DNA from: SCTD01 sp963781675
GTDB taxonomy: Bacteria > Actinomycetota > Actinomycetes > Mycobacteriales > SCTD01
Length of the DNA stretch: 64,000 bases
Assembly: GCA_963781675.1 (NCBI GenBank)
Contig: CAWAGF010000005.1
Coordinates: 473,788-537,787 of the forward strand
Direction: 5' to 3'
Each line of letters opens with the position of its first letter. Position 1 is the stretch's first letter. Made by a program: the position numbers and the translations under genes. Under the pieces are notes generated by a model, which was not told where the DNA came from, did no database searches, and was given only the letters and a program-made list of their open reading frames with translations. Positions 29,278-40,833 of this stretch are shown piece by piece.

Positions 29278-30121
29278 CGCCGGTGGACGCACGACCCCGA
29301 GCAGGCCGGGCCCGACGTGCGCGCCGACGACGGCGCCGACCTCGGAGACGTGCAGGTCGCGCAGCCGGGGCAGCCGCGCCCGCAGGCGGTCCGCCAGCGC
29401 CGCCGCCTTCTCCGCCGCGGCCAGGTGGTGCACCGCGACGTCGACCGGGCCGTCGCCGGCGCGCTGCACCGCGAGGTCCTCCAGCCGGGCCAGCGCCTTG
29501 GACGCGGTGCGCACCTTCTCCAGCGGGCGCGATCCGCCCGTCGATGACGTGCAGCAGCGGCTTGACGGCCAGCGCCGTGCCGACCAGGGCGGCGGCCGCG
29601 CCGATCCGTCCGCCGCGGCGCAGGTGCTCCAGCGTGTCGACGTAGAACAGCACGTCGGTCACCGCCGCCACGTCGCGCGCCGCCTTCTCCACCTCGTCGA
29701 CGCCGACGCCGTCGCGGGCGGCACGGGCAGCCGCGAGCACCGAGAAGCCGAGCCCCATCGCGATGGTGCCGCTGTCGAGGACGCGCACCTCGATGCCGTC
29801 GGACTCGACCTCGGCGGCGGCCAGCACCGCGGCGTCGTACGTCCCGGAGAGCTCGGCCGACAGGTGCACCGACACGACGCACGGCGAGCCGCAGGCGCGG
29901 TAGGCCGCGGCGAGCTCGCCGGGCGTGGGCCGCGAGGTCGACACCTGCATGCGCCGCTCCGCGAGCGCGGAGGCGACGTCGCCCGGCGACACCTCGGTGC
30001 CCTCGGTCCCGGTGCGGCTGCCGAGCACGACGTGCAGCGGCACCACGCCCACGTCGTACGACGCGGCCACGCCCTCGGGCAGGTACGCCGTGCTGTCGGT
30101 GACCACCGCGACGCCGCTCAT
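29274..30121 (-). CDS. DegV-family fatty-acid-binding protein (two apparent frameshifts)
   Basis: About 281 residues of the DegV/FakB family, which binds fatty acids for phosphorylation. N-terminal VAVVTDSTAYLPEGVAASYD, then MQVSTSRPTPGELAAAYRAC, SVHLSAELSGTYDAA, RVLDSGTIAMGLGFSVLAAA and DTLEHLRRGGRIGAAAALVG with ALAVKPLLHV. A one-base excess near 29529 (restoring RIAPLEKVRTASKALARLED) and another near 29286 (restoring LLGVVRHRR and the stop) are needed. A -10 box TAGCCT ends 6 nt before the ATG. It is coupled to plsY; a role in feeding acyl groups to PlsY fits the context. Confidence 0.9.
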
Positions 30122-30127
30122 GGGCGC

Positions 30128-30133
30128 AGGCTA
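30128..30133 (-). promoter_or_regulatory. -10 box TAGCCT, leaderless type, for degV
   Basis: On the minus strand TAGCCT ends 6 nt before the ATG at 30121. The same TAG may be the stop of the MerR gene. Confidence 0.5.
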
Positions 30134-30878
30134 GCGAGCGGCGGTCGTTCGCGTGCACGGCGTCGTGGACGTACTGCGCAAGCCCCGGCGCGACCCGCTC
30201 GTAGTGCGCGGTGAACCGCTCGTCGCCGACGTACATCTCGGCGAGCGCGACATGCATCTCGGGCGAGCAGTCGTAGTAGCTGCGGCTGATGTGCTGCCGG
30301 TGCTCCTCCGCGAGCGCCTGCGCCTCCACGGAGGTGGCCGGCACCCCGGCGGCGAGGGCCGCGGCGAAGCGCGCCTCGACGTCGGCCATCTCGGCCTTCA
30401 CCCGCAGCCAGTCCACCTTGTCGTACGACGACGTGCGGGCGTGCGACTGCCGGTAGGCGTCGGTGTCCCCCCAGCGCTGCTGCGCCTCGTCCTGCCACTG
30501 CGTCGGGTCTTCGCTGCCGAAGACCTCTCGCAGCTCGTGCGGCTCCAGGTCGATCCCCATGCTCCTGGCCTCCACGGCTCGTCCCACCAGCGCGGCCACG
30601 GACTGCAGCCGCGCGATCCGTTCGGCCAGCAGCTCCTGCTGCCGGCGGAGGTGCGCGAGGGCGTCGGTCGCGGGGTCGTCGAGCAGCGCCTTGACGTCGT
30701 CGAGCCCGAAGCCGAGCTCGCGGTAGGTCAGCACCTGCTGCAGCCGCGCCAGCTCGGCCGGCCCGTAGTCGCGGTAGCCGTTCGCGCCCTTGTGCGGCAC
30801 GAGCAGCCCGACGGCGTCCCAGTGGTGCAGCGTGCGCACCGACACACCGGCCGCGGCAGCGACCGCTCCGACGTTCAT
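30131..30878 (-). CDS. MerR-family regulator with TipAS drug-binding domain
   Basis: About 248 residues. The MerR winged helix is at 1-70 (MNVGAVAAAAGVSVRTLHHW, then GYRDYGPAELARLQQVL); a dimerisation helix follows; the C-terminal TipAS domain begins about residue 120 (VFGSEDPTQWQDEAQQRWGD, DAYRQSHARTSSYDKVDWLR) and ends SPEMHVALAEMYVGDERFTA. TipAS domains bind thiopeptides and similar ligands and activate transporter genes. The last codons are unclear: as given the frame runs on, and dropping one base near 30140 ends it at TAG 30133-30131. Candidate targets in the window are not evident. Confidence 0.88.
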
Positions 30879-30931
30879 CCCTCACCTCCTGCGGGACAGG
30901 GTGCGCCCTGACGCCGCGGGAGGGTCAAGCC

Positions 30932-33409
<2,478 letters not shown>

Positions 33410-33444
33410 GTCGTCCTCCTCCTGCGCTGCTCCGGACATGAAGA

Positions 33445-33467
33445 GCCCCCGTGAGGATCACGAGGGC
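33445..33467 (-). promoter_or_regulatory. Hairpin in the leuS leader
   Basis: CGTGA-GGA-TCACG stem extended by a GC block with one mismatch, about 36 nt upstream of the leuS start. It could be an attenuator, but no T-box motif or Leu-rich leader peptide is seen. Confidence 0.3.
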
Positions 33468-33598
33468 GCCGCGCTCGACGTCGTCGACGTCAGCGCGGCC
33501 CGGGAAGCAGCAGCTCCCGCACGTGAGCAGCCTATCGCGGCACGCCCGAGGAGTCGGGGCGTTGCTCCTCGTAGCCTGAGGAGGCGGGAGGAGCAGCC

Positions 33599-34647
33599 GT
33601 GGCGTCGACCGCTGCGCGCGTGCTGTCGCCCTGGCAGGCGATCTCGCCGCAGGCGCGGGCCCGTCGGCGCAGCCTGTTCGTCGCGGTCGGAGTGCTGTTC
33701 GCCGCGGTGTCGGTCCCCTTCGGCTTCCCGACCGGCCGCGAGGTCATCACGGCGTGGGTGCTCGTGCTGCTGCTCGGCGCGTGCGGTGGCGAGTGGCGCA
33801 TCTGGCGGCGCTCGGTCGTGCACGACTGGCTGCCGCTGATCGCGGTGCTGTTCCTCTACGACTTCCTGCGCGGCTCGGCCGACGAGCTGGGCGCCCGGCT
33901 CGCGACCTGCCGACGCTGGTGAACGGGACGCCGGGCGGGACGCACCGACCAGGCGCACGTGCTCCCCCAGCTGCGCGCCGACGAGTGGCTGTTCGGCTGG
34001 CTGACCGGCGGCCAGGTGCCGACGGTCTGGCTGCAGGAGCACCTCTACGTCGCGGGCGACGTGCAGTGGTACGACGTGATGGTCGTCCCGGTCTACATGT
34101 CGCACTTCCTGGTGCCCATGGCGCTGGCCGTCGCCCTCTGGCTGACCCGCTACGAGCTGTTCCGCCGGTACGTCTGGACGCTGGTCACGCTGACGCTGCA
34201 TGACCCTCACGACGTACGCGCTGTTCCCGGCAGCGCCGCCGTGGCTGGCCGGGCTCAACGACTACCTGCCCGACGTCGCGCGGGTGATCAGCCTGACGCT
34301 CGAGGCGACCGACATCGGCACGATCCGCTCGGCGGTCGCCCGCGGCGAGGCCTACGCGAACGCCGTCGCCGCGATCCCGTCGCTGCACTCCGGGCGTGCC
34401 GATGATGGTGCTGCTGTTCACCTGGCAGCTGGTCCGGGTGCGGACCCGCGTGCTGCTCGGCCTCTACATCCTGGCGATGACCTTCACGCTCACCTACGGC
34501 GGCGAGCACTACGTCGTCGACGCCTTCCTGGGCTGGGTCTACGCAGCGGTCGCCGTCTACGGCGTCGCCTGGCTGTTCCGACGGCGCGAGGTGCGGAGGA
34601 CCGCGGACGACGCCGAGGTGGTGGAGGAGCTCGTCACGGGCAGCTGA
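33599..34647 (+). CDS. PAP2-family membrane phosphatase/inositolphosphotransferase (frameshifted)
   Basis: About 345 residues with several membrane helices. Frames that must be joined give ARRRSLFVAVGVLFAAVSVP, DWLPLIAVLFLYDFLRG, ADEWLFGWLTGGQVPTVWLQ, YDVMVVPVYMSHFLVPMALA, TYALFPAAPPWLAG, then the PAP2 catalytic motifs AAIPSLHSG and GGEHYVVDAFLGW (the His and Asp of the C3 motif). The motif spacing matches the AUR1/inositol phosphoryl-ceramide-synthase-like branch rather than undecaprenyl phosphatase. Breaks near 33903, 33947, 34199 and 34392. GTG start 33599 behind GGGAGGAG; divergent from leuS. Confidence 0.85.
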
Positions 34648-34682
34648 GCAGGGATCGCGCCCCTCACGGCGAAGTGCTGTCC

Positions 34683-36554
34683 ATGCGTCCCCGCTCCCTG
34701 CTCGCGCTCGCCGCCGCTGCCGCCCTGCTGACGGGCGGCGCCGTGTCTGCCGCGCCCGCCGCGCCGGCCGTGAAGGGGCAGGTCTTCGCGCCCGCCCCGC
34801 AGAGCAAGCCGCTCTACGGCACGAAGGACCCGTCCGAGGACCCGGCGCGCCAGCGGGCCGTCGTGACCGCCGCCGACGGCGTCGAGCTCTACCTCGAGAC
34901 CTGGCTCCCGGCGCCCGAGGCCGGCCGCACTCCCCCGAAGCGGATCCCCACGGTCCTGATCATGACGCCGTACGTCGTGCAGGGCCAGCGCCGGTACGGC
35001 GGTGAGCGCGGCGACGCCATCGAGTGGTTCACCCAGCGCGGCTACGCCGTGACGCAGGCCCACGTCCGCGGAACCGGGGAGTCCGGCGGCTGCCTCGAGC
35101 AGACGGCGGCCAACCAGATCGAGGACGGCTCGCGGATCGTCCAGTACCTCGGCCGGGACGCCTCCTGGACCAACGGCAAGGTCGGGATGTACGGCATCTC
35201 CTACGACGCCGAGACGCAGATCTCCGTCGCCGGGCTCGGCGACAAGGCCAAGACCAGGTACCTCAAGGCGATCGTGCCGGCGGCGACCGTCGGCGGGCAG
35301 TACGAGTACTCGCACTTCGACGGCGTCCCGTTCGCCGGGCAGGCGCTGCTGTCCAACGCCGGCTACCTCGCCACCACGAGCGCCACCCAGGGCGAGACCT
35401 CCACCCCGGGGAAGAACGCGCAGAAGGCGACCTGCCAGCCGGAGGTCCTCGCCAACTCCTTCAACCCGACCGGCGACGTCGGCCCGTTCTGGATGGCCCG
35501 CGAGTACCGCGGCGGCGCGTCGAAGATCACGGCCGCGACGCTGATGGTCCACGGCCTGGCCGACTTCAACGTGCAGAGCAGCACGCTGGCCGGCTTCTAC
35601 GACCGGCTGCCGACGAGCACGCCGCACAAGGGGCTGTTCGGCGTCTGGAACCACAACTTCCCCAACGCCCACGCGCCGGTCGAGCCGGACTGGGCGCGGG
35701 CGGACTGGTTCCCGATGGTGACCGCCTGGTACGACCGCTACCTCAAGGGCCTGGACACGAAGGTCGAGTCCTGGCCGGCCGTGCAGGTGCAGGCCAGTGA
35801 CGGCAGCTGGCGCGCGGAGCAGGACTTCCCCGGCACCGGCGGCCCGGTCGGCCAGCTCGCGCTGGGCGCCGACGGCGCGCTGGGGCTGACGGCCCCGACC
35901 GGCGCCACGACCTACACCGAGGGCGTGGACGAGGTCGTCGTGTCGACGCCGACGCTCAAGGCACCGCTGCACCTCACCGGCCAGCCGGTGCTCGACCTCT
36001 GGCTGACGACGGACCGCCCGGACGGCCACGTCGCCGCCCGCATCGAGGTGCTCGGCCCGGACGGCGAGGTGCTCGTGCACGACGGCAGCGGCGCGGAGGA
36101 GGTGGCGACCTACGGCTACCGCTCGCTGCAGCACCTGGAGCCGATCGAGGAGAACTGGTTCCGCCAGTCCGCGCCGGTGCTCCCGCCGGTGCTCACGCCG
36201 GTGCGGGTCCCGGTGCGCTTCCTGCCGACCGACCTCGTCGTGCCGAAGGGCGGGCGCCTGCGCTTGACCGTCACCGGCGTGCTGCAGAGCCCCCGGACCT
36301 CGCTGCCGTCGGGCACGGCGTCGCGCATCACGCTGCTGCACGACTGCGAGCACCCGAGCGCGCTGCGCTTCCTCATGGCCGACCCCGAGGCGCCGGCGCT
36401 CGAGGTCCGCGAGGTCGACCAGGAGGGGCCGCTGAAGGCGCCCGCCCCGGCTCGCAGGATCGTGGACGGCGGCCTGGCCACGGCGCCCGTCTGCGGCAAG
36501 GCTCCTGCTCGGCTCGACCCGTTCCGCCCGACCCGCGACCTCGTGGGCCGGTAG
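34683..36554 (+). CDS. Secreted CocE/NonD-family hydrolase (X-Pro dipeptidyl-peptidase-like)
   Basis: 623 residues. Signal peptide at 1-26 (LLALAAAAALLTGGAVSAAP). The alpha/beta hydrolase domain has YVVQGQRRYGG, QAHVRGTGESGG, the nucleophile elbow KVGMYGISYDAETQ (Ser; family usually GGSYGG), the Asp in MVHGLADFNVQ and the His in WNHNFPNAH. The C-terminal jelly-roll domain (HLTGQPVLDLWLTTDRPDGH) is typical of CocE/PepX. It probably cleaves esters or peptides outside the cell. ATG 34683 has only a weak GAAG upstream. The M14 carboxypeptidase gene follows 30 nt downstream, perhaps as one transcript for external peptide breakdown. Confidence 0.88.
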   Translation: MRPRSLLALAAAAALLTGGAVSAAPAAPAVKGQVFAPAPQSKPLYGTKDPSEDPARQRAVVTAADGVELYLETWLPAPEAGRTPPKRIPTVLIMTPYVVQGQRRYGGERGDAIEWFTQRGYAVTQAHVRGTGESGGCLEQTAANQIEDGSRIVQYLGRDASWTNGKVGMYGISYDAETQISVAGLGDKAKTRYLKAIVPAATVGGQYEYSHFDGVPFAGQALLSNAGYLATTSATQGETSTPGKNAQKATCQPEVLANSFNPTGDVGPFWMAREYRGGASKITAATLMVHGLADFNVQSSTLAGFYDRLPTSTPHKGLFGVWNHNFPNAHAPVEPDWARADWFPMVTAWYDRYLKGLDTKVESWPAVQVQASDGSWRAEQDFPGTGGPVGQLALGADGALGLTAPTGATTYTEGVDEVVVSTPTLKAPLHLTGQPVLDLWLTTDRPDGHVAARIEVLGPDGEVLVHDGSGAEEVATYGYRSLQHLEPIEENWFRQSAPVLPPVLTPVRVPVRFLPTDLVVPKGGRLRLTVTGVLQSPRTSLPSGTASRITLLHDCEHPSALRFLMADPEAPALEVREVDQEGPLKAPAPARRIVDGGLATAPVCGKAPARLDPFRPTRDLVGR

Positions 36555-36584
36555 GACGTGGACCACCCCTCCCGAAGGAGCACC

Positions 36585-38732
36585 GTGCGCTACCGCCCCC
36601 TGTTCGCCGCCGCCGCCGTCCCGGTGCTCGTGGCCTTGGCCGTGCCGGCCACGGCTGCCCCCACCTGCACGACGATCCCGCAGGCGGTCTGCGGCGGGCG
36701 CGTCGTCGCGGAGCCCGAGACGTCCGTGACCTTCCACCAGTTCGACGGCCCGCTGGAGAGCGCCGGCGCGAGCCTGGAGGCGATCGAGGCGATCGCGCCG
36801 GACTTCCTCGAGGTCATGACGCTCGCCGAGGCGACCGGCAACCCGAAGCACACCAGCTTCGGCGGACGGCCGATCTGGGTCGTGCGGGTCACCGACGAGA
36901 AGGCCCCGCGCGCGGGCAAGGCGCAGGTCGCTGCCTCGCTGTCGGTGCACGGCCTGGAGGCGGCCGGCCGCGAGGGCGGCTTCCGCTACCTGGAGGACCT
37001 GGCGCGCTGGGCGGTCGACGAGCCGGACCACCTGCTCTACGCGGGTGACACCGGCATCCCCTTCGCCGAGGTCATGAAGAAGACCGAGACGTGGGTGGCC
37101 TTCACCAACAGCGACGGCTGGGCGGCCGGCGACCTCACCGACACCGGCACCGACGTCCCCGGCTTCAAGCGCGGCAACGACAACGGCGGCAAGGACCTCA
37201 ACCGCGACTTCGCCACCGTCGGCTGGTTCGACCGGACCGGCGGCCGCGGCATCGCCGAGTCCGAGCCGGAGATCGACGGCTTCACCGACCTGGTGGCCGG
37301 CTTCCCGAACCTCAAGACCAGCACCGACATCCACGGCGAGCTGACGACGCCGAACGACGCCTTCAGCGACCTCATCATCCCGGCCGGGCAGTGGACGCCC
37401 AAGCGCCAGGACCAGGTGAACCAGCTGTCGCTGGACATGATCCGGACGGTCGAGCGCAAGTTCGCCGAGGAGGGCGTGGTCCTGGACCAGGTGTTCGGCC
37501 CGCTGCCGAGCGACGGCAGCACACCGCGCCGGGCGGCCAACGTCGCCGCCTCGTACGACATCGTCGGCTACGACGACTCGGGCTTCATGGGCGACTGGTT
37601 CAGCCAGACGCAGGACTCGGTCCACATGGACGTCGAGAACTTCCTGTCGAACCTCGCCCCGAACAACGCCTACGTGCCGCTGGTCGAGCAGGCGCACGTC
37701 GCCGCCGTGCGCGGCAACCTCGAGGCGACCATCGTCGAGGCGCTGCTCACCGACCAGGTGACGCCGAAGGCCGACTACGGCCGCATCGCCTACGTCGACG
37801 ACCCGCTGCGCACCAGCTCCGACCCGGCGGTCAGGGACGGCAACCCCGGCACCGGCGCGGACGTGGTCGAGGGCGAGACCCAGAAGCCCTACGACGTCAG
37901 CCGCCTGGACTACTACCCGGAGCTGAAGAAGGCGTTCGGCGCCACCCTCGACCCGGTCACCGCGACGGACGTCGCCGCGGGCAAGGACCTCTCGGCGTAC
38001 GACACGCTCGTGGTCACGGACATGGAGACGCCGTACGGCGGCCCCGCCGTCGGCAGGTCCGCCTACGTCGCCGCGCTCGACGCGTTCGCGAAGGCCGGCG
38101 GCCAGCTCGTGCTGACGGACCGTGCGCTGGGCCTGCTCGACGACCTGGGCGTCGTCCCGGCCGACGCGCTGACGGTGAACCGCACGGACGCGGGCCACGT
38201 CGACTTCGTCGCGCCGCTCGGCGACCACCCGTTCGAGGAGGGCCTGGTCGGCGCGCCCAGCCAGACGTACTACGAGGTCATGCTGGGCTACCCGTCGCGG
38301 GTGCAGGCGCCGAACTACGGCGTCGTCCGGACGGCGTGGGAGGAGGCCGGCGGCACCACCGTCGCGACCGTCGGCGAGCAGGACGGCGACTCCCCGAACA
38401 CCGCGCTGGGCCAGCTCGACCGCGGCAAGGGCAGGCTCACGATCTTCGGTGCGATCCTGCCGCAGGCCGTCGAGAGCCTGCCCGACGTCGAGACGCCGCA
38501 CCCGCACGGGCTCGCGTCGTACGCCGTCACCATCACCGGCGGGCAGGTGCTCGACAACGTGCTCGCCTACCGCGGTGCCGCCCGCAGCGCGGCTCCCACC
38601 GGCACCACCGCGCCGGTGGCGCAGCCGACCGGTGCGCGCCTGCCGACGACCGGCCTGACGGCGCTGGTGCCGCTGGTGGCCGTCGCGGCGCTGGCCGGGG
38701 CCGGGCTCGTCAGGCGCCGCGCGACACGCTGA
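36585..38732 (+). CDS. Sortase-anchored M14-family zinc carboxypeptidase
   Basis: 715 residues. GTG 36585 is preferred because AAGGAG lies 6 nt upstream; an ATG 27 nt earlier adds unconserved residues. Signal peptide (PLFAAAAVPVLVALAVPATA). The M14 domain has the first zinc ligands in SVHGLEAAGREGG (HxxE) and the third in TSTDIHGELTTP, with GGKDLNRDF between them. A second domain from about residue 400 resembles a class I glutamine amidotransferase-like fold (LVVTDMETPYGG, GRLTIFGAILPQ). The end is a classical wall anchor: LPTTG, a hydrophobic segment (LTALVPLVAVAALAGAGLV) and RRRATR. A sortase should link it to the peptidoglycan; none is in the window. Confidence 0.88.
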   Translation: MRYRPLFAAAAVPVLVALAVPATAAPTCTTIPQAVCGGRVVAEPETSVTFHQFDGPLESAGASLEAIEAIAPDFLEVMTLAEATGNPKHTSFGGRPIWVVRVTDEKAPRAGKAQVAASLSVHGLEAAGREGGFRYLEDLARWAVDEPDHLLYAGDTGIPFAEVMKKTETWVAFTNSDGWAAGDLTDTGTDVPGFKRGNDNGGKDLNRDFATVGWFDRTGGRGIAESEPEIDGFTDLVAGFPNLKTSTDIHGELTTPNDAFSDLIIPAGQWTPKRQDQVNQLSLDMIRTVERKFAEEGVVLDQVFGPLPSDGSTPRRAANVAASYDIVGYDDSGFMGDWFSQTQDSVHMDVENFLSNLAPNNAYVPLVEQAHVAAVRGNLEATIVEALLTDQVTPKADYGRIAYVDDPLRTSSDPAVRDGNPGTGADVVEGETQKPYDVSRLDYYPELKKAFGATLDPVTATDVAAGKDLSAYDTLVVTDMETPYGGPAVGRSAYVAALDAFAKAGGQLVLTDRALGLLDDLGVVPADALTVNRTDAGHVDFVAPLGDHPFEEGLVGAPSQTYYEVMLGYPSRVQAPNYGVVRTAWEEAGGTTVATVGEQDGDSPNTALGQLDRGKGRLTIFGAILPQAVESLPDVETPHPHGLASYAVTITGGQVLDNVLAYRGAARSAAPTGTTAPVAQPTGARLPTTGLTALVPLVAVAALAGAGLVRRRATR

Positions 38733-39948
38733 TCTCGAACCCCTGCGCCCGCAGGCGGTCGGCCAGCGCCGAGCCCATCGCGGTCGCCGGGGTGAGGACG
38801 CCGGCCGCCGCGGGCAGCCGGTCGCGGTCGAGCGCGAGGCACAGCGCGCTCTCGCCCTGCATCACCGCCGTGGCCGCGTAGCCGGGGTCGCCCTTCGCCG
38901 CGATGGTCGTCGTGTAGCGGGCGCCGGTCGTGGTGCGCGTGACGACCTCGACGCGGAAGTGGCCGTTGCGCCGCGCCTGCTCGCCCGGACCCTGGCCGGG
39001 GGCCGGCAGCAGCCGGTCGAGCACGGCGCGCGTCGGGCCGAACGACATGCCGGCCATGCCCGCCGCCAGGCCGATGCTCATCCCGGTGGCGAGCACGGGC
39101 GCGAGCGGCGACGTGCCGAAGCCCATGACCTCGCGGTAGCGGAAGCCGCGGCCGTACGCCCAGCCGGACAGGGCGTTGCTGCGCCGGACGACGCGGGTGT
39201 TCGCGGCGGCCATGACGAACGGGCCGGTCCAGCGGCCGAGCAGCGGGTCGCGCCCGGGCAGCACGCTGTCGCGCTCGTCGCCGAGGTCGGGCTCGGCGGC
39301 GCGGTCGGGGCTCAGCGAGTACGGGTCCTCCACCAGGCGCTGCAGCCGGGCGTCCCTGCTCGCCTCGTCGATCTGCGTGCGCGCGCTGTCGATGGTGCCG
39401 CCGCTGACGCCGCCCTTCATCGAGGCGACGTGCAGGACCGTCTCGGTCAGCTCCCCCTCGCCGTCCGCCCGGGCCTGCTCGGCGGCCAGCAGCACGCCGA
39501 GGTCGGAGGGGATCGAGTCGAAGCCGCAGGCGTGCACGATGCGCGCGCCCGAGGCCGTCGCCGCCTCGTGGAAGCGGTCGATCGACTGCCGCATGAACAG
39601 CACCTCGCCGGTGAGGTCGCAGTAGTCGGTGCCGGCCTGGGCGCACGCCTCCACCAGGGGGAGCCCCCAGCGGGCGTACGGCCCGACCGTCGTCGCGACC
39701 ACGCGGGCGCGGCGGGCCAGCGTCGTCAGCGTCGCCGGCACGTCCACGTCGGCGACGAGCAGCGGCCAGTCCCGGGCCCGGTCGCCGAGACCGTCCCGCA
39801 CCTGCGCCAGCCGCTCCTCCGAGCGCCCCGCCAGGCCGATGCGCACCTCGTCCGGCGCGTGCTGCGCCAGGTGCGCCGCGAGCAGCCTCCCGACGAAGCC
39901 GGTGGCGCCGAAGACGACGACGTCGAGGTCACGTGCGGTGTCAGCCAT
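38710..39948 (-). CDS. Saccharopine dehydrogenase-like NAD(P)-binding enoyl reductase
   Basis: 412 residues. Rossmann motif at the N-terminus (LDVVVFGATGFVGRLLAAHL), then RSEERLAQVRDGLG, GTDYCDLTGEVLFMR and HACGFDSIPSDLG, a pattern shared with mycobacterial trans-acting enoyl reductases of lipid synthesis (Rv2449c/Rv2953-like) and human SCCPDH. ATG 39948 lies 7 nt after TAGCGT, so the mRNA is probably leaderless. Its 3' end overlaps the convergent carboxypeptidase gene by 23 nt. Function in cell-envelope lipid modification is inferred only from the family. Confidence 0.87.
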   Translation of the reverse strand: MADTARDLDVVVFGATGFVGRLLAAHLAQHAPDEVRIGLAGRSEERLAQVRDGLGDRARDWPLLVADVDVPATLTTLARRARVVATTVGPYARWGLPLVEACAQAGTDYCDLTGEVLFMRQSIDRFHEAATASGARIVHACGFDSIPSDLGVLLAAEQARADGEGELTETVLHVASMKGGVSGGTIDSARTQIDEASRDARLQRLVEDPYSLSPDRAAEPDLGDERDSVLPGRDPLLGRWTGPFVMAAANTRVVRRSNALSGWAYGRGFRYREVMGFGTSPLAPVLATGMSIGLAAGMAGMSFGPTRAVLDRLLPAPGQGPGEQARRNGHFRVEVVTRTTTGARYTTTIAAKGDPGYAATAVMQGESALCLALDRDRLPAAAGVLTPATAMGSALADRLRAQGFEISVSRGA

Positions 39949-39955
39949 GACGCGC

Positions 39956-39961
39956 ACGCTA
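39956..39961 (-). promoter_or_regulatory. -10 box TAGCGT, leaderless type, for the saccharopine dehydrogenase-like gene
   Basis: Minus-strand TAGCGT ends 7 nt before the ATG at 39948; it is only 12 nt from the divergent -10 at 39974. Confidence 0.55.
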
Positions 39962-39973
39962 CGGCCAGGGGCC

Positions 39974-39979
39974 TAGCCT
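39974..39979 (+). promoter_or_regulatory. -10 box TAGCCT, leaderless type, for the lipoprotein gene
   Basis: TAGCCT ends 6 nt before the GTG at 39986. Confidence 0.55.
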
Positions 39980-39985
39980 GGAGCC

Positions 39986-40310
39986 GTGCGCCCCGCCTGC
40001 CTGCTCCTGCTCCTGCTGCCCCTTCACGGCGTGCAGCTTCGAGGAGCCGCCGCCGCCTCCCGCAGCCGCCGGTGCGCCCTCGCCCGCACCCTCGCCGGTG
40101 CCGGTCGGCGACCCCTGCACGGACGTGGCGCTGACCCTGCTCGACGGCCAGCTGAACGGCCTGCCGAGCGCCGCGCCGGAGGTCTACGACCGCGCGAACC
40201 AGGTCGTCGCGAAGCTGGTCCAGCGCTACGACGCGGTGCTCGCGAGCAGCGGCGTGGCCGCCGCCCGCGCGCAGCTCACCCCCGAGGTCCAGGCCGCCTG
40301 CGCGGGATGA
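39986..40310 (+). CDS. Small lipoprotein (one apparent frameshift)
   Basis: About 107 residues. The sequence begins VRPACLLLLLLP; removing one base near 40021 gives FTACSFEEPPPPP, so the signal peptide ends in a lipobox (FTAC) with the Cys to be lipidated. A Pro/Ala linker follows, then a helical domain CTDVALTLLDGQLNGLPSAA, ANQVVAKLVQRYDAVLASSG, LTPEVQAACAG. Probably anchored on the outer face of the membrane. No family recognised. Divergent from the saccharopine dehydrogenase-like gene with 37 nt between starts. Confidence 0.7.
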
Positions 40311-40363
40311 CGCGGGCTCCGTCCGGGGTTGTCACAGGTGCACCCCAGACGACGGAGAGACGC

Positions 40364-40537
40364 ATGACGGACCACGACGACGACATCCACGACCTCGCGA
40401 CCGGGCTGTCGCGCAACGACCTGCGGCGCGCGGCGCTGACGGTCTGCGGCTACGCCACGGACACCGAGGACGCCCGCTCCCTGCTCGAGGCGCTCGGCCT
40501 CGTGGAGGACCTGCGCCAGGGCGCCCTGGCCAGCTGA
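40364..40537 (+). CDS. Small acidic helical protein, 57 residues
   Basis: MTDHDDDIHDLATGLSRNDL followed by RRAALTVCGYATDTEDARSL and LEALGLVEDLRQGALAS. It is helical and acidic, with no signal. Small proteins with a DLRRAAL...CG.A.D..DA..LLE.LGL pattern are common in actinobacteria; no function is known to me. ATG 40364 has GGAGAG 6-11 nt upstream. A hairpin terminator follows at 40555. Confidence 0.7.
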   Translation: MTDHDDDIHDLATGLSRNDLRRAALTVCGYATDTEDARSLLEALGLVEDLRQGALAS

Positions 40538-40554
40538 CGCAGCACCCGACAACG

Positions 40555-40580
40555 GGGCCGGCGAGCGTGCTCGCCGGCCC
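40555..40580. terminator. Hairpin terminator between convergent small genes
   Basis: Perfect 11-bp stem GGGCCGGCGAG-CGTG-CTCGCCGGCCC followed by TTCG, 17 nt after the stop of the 57-residue gene and just before the end of the DUF2277 gene. Confidence 0.85.
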
Positions 40581-40588
40581 TTCGCCGT

Positions 40589-40810
40589 CTAGGCCCGGAC
40601 GGTCCGGCCGCGGACGACCACGTCCCGCAGGAGCACCTCGGTCGCCTGCGTCACCGCCTCGACGGCCGCCTCGAACGCCGCCGCGTTGTGCGGCGCCGGG
40701 CTGCGCATGCCGACGACCTTGCGGACGTACTGCAGCGCGGCCGCCCGCACGTCCTCCGGGCCGACCTCCTCGGTGAACGGGGGGCGCAGGGTCTTGATGC
40801 TCCGGCACAT
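40589..40810 (-). CDS. DUF2277 family protein
   Basis: 73 residues. The sequence MCRSIKTLRPPFTEEVGPED, then VRAAALQYVRKVVGMRSPAP and HNAAAFEAAVEAVTQATEVL, matches the compact DUF2277 family (MCRNIKTL...TEEEIRAAALQYVRKVSG). Function unknown; cytoplasmic. ATG 40810 stands 7 nt after a TAGCGT box, so it is probably leaderless. Confidence 0.88.
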   Translation of the reverse strand: MCRSIKTLRPPFTEEVGPEDVRAAALQYVRKVVGMRSPAPHNAAAFEAAVEAVTQATEVLLRDVVVRGRTVRA

Positions 40811-40817
40811 GCGCCGG

Positions 40818-40823
40818 ACGCTA
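40818..40823 (-). promoter_or_regulatory. -10 box TAGCGT, leaderless type, for the DUF2277 gene
   Basis: Minus-strand TAGCGT ends 7 nt before the ATG at 40810. Confidence 0.55.
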
Positions 40824-40833
40824 GCGCGGGCCG

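Noticed and set aside
33410..33598. T-box riboswitch or leucine-rich leader peptide upstream of leuS
   Set aside because: No AGGGTGG-type T-box sequence and no run of Leu codons was found.
34557..38507. Very long minus-strand open frame (more than 1300 codons) opposite the CocE and M14 genes
   Set aside because: High GC keeps the antisense frame open; composition is Arg/Ala/Val/Gly-rich with no family, while the plus strand encodes two complete recognised proteins.
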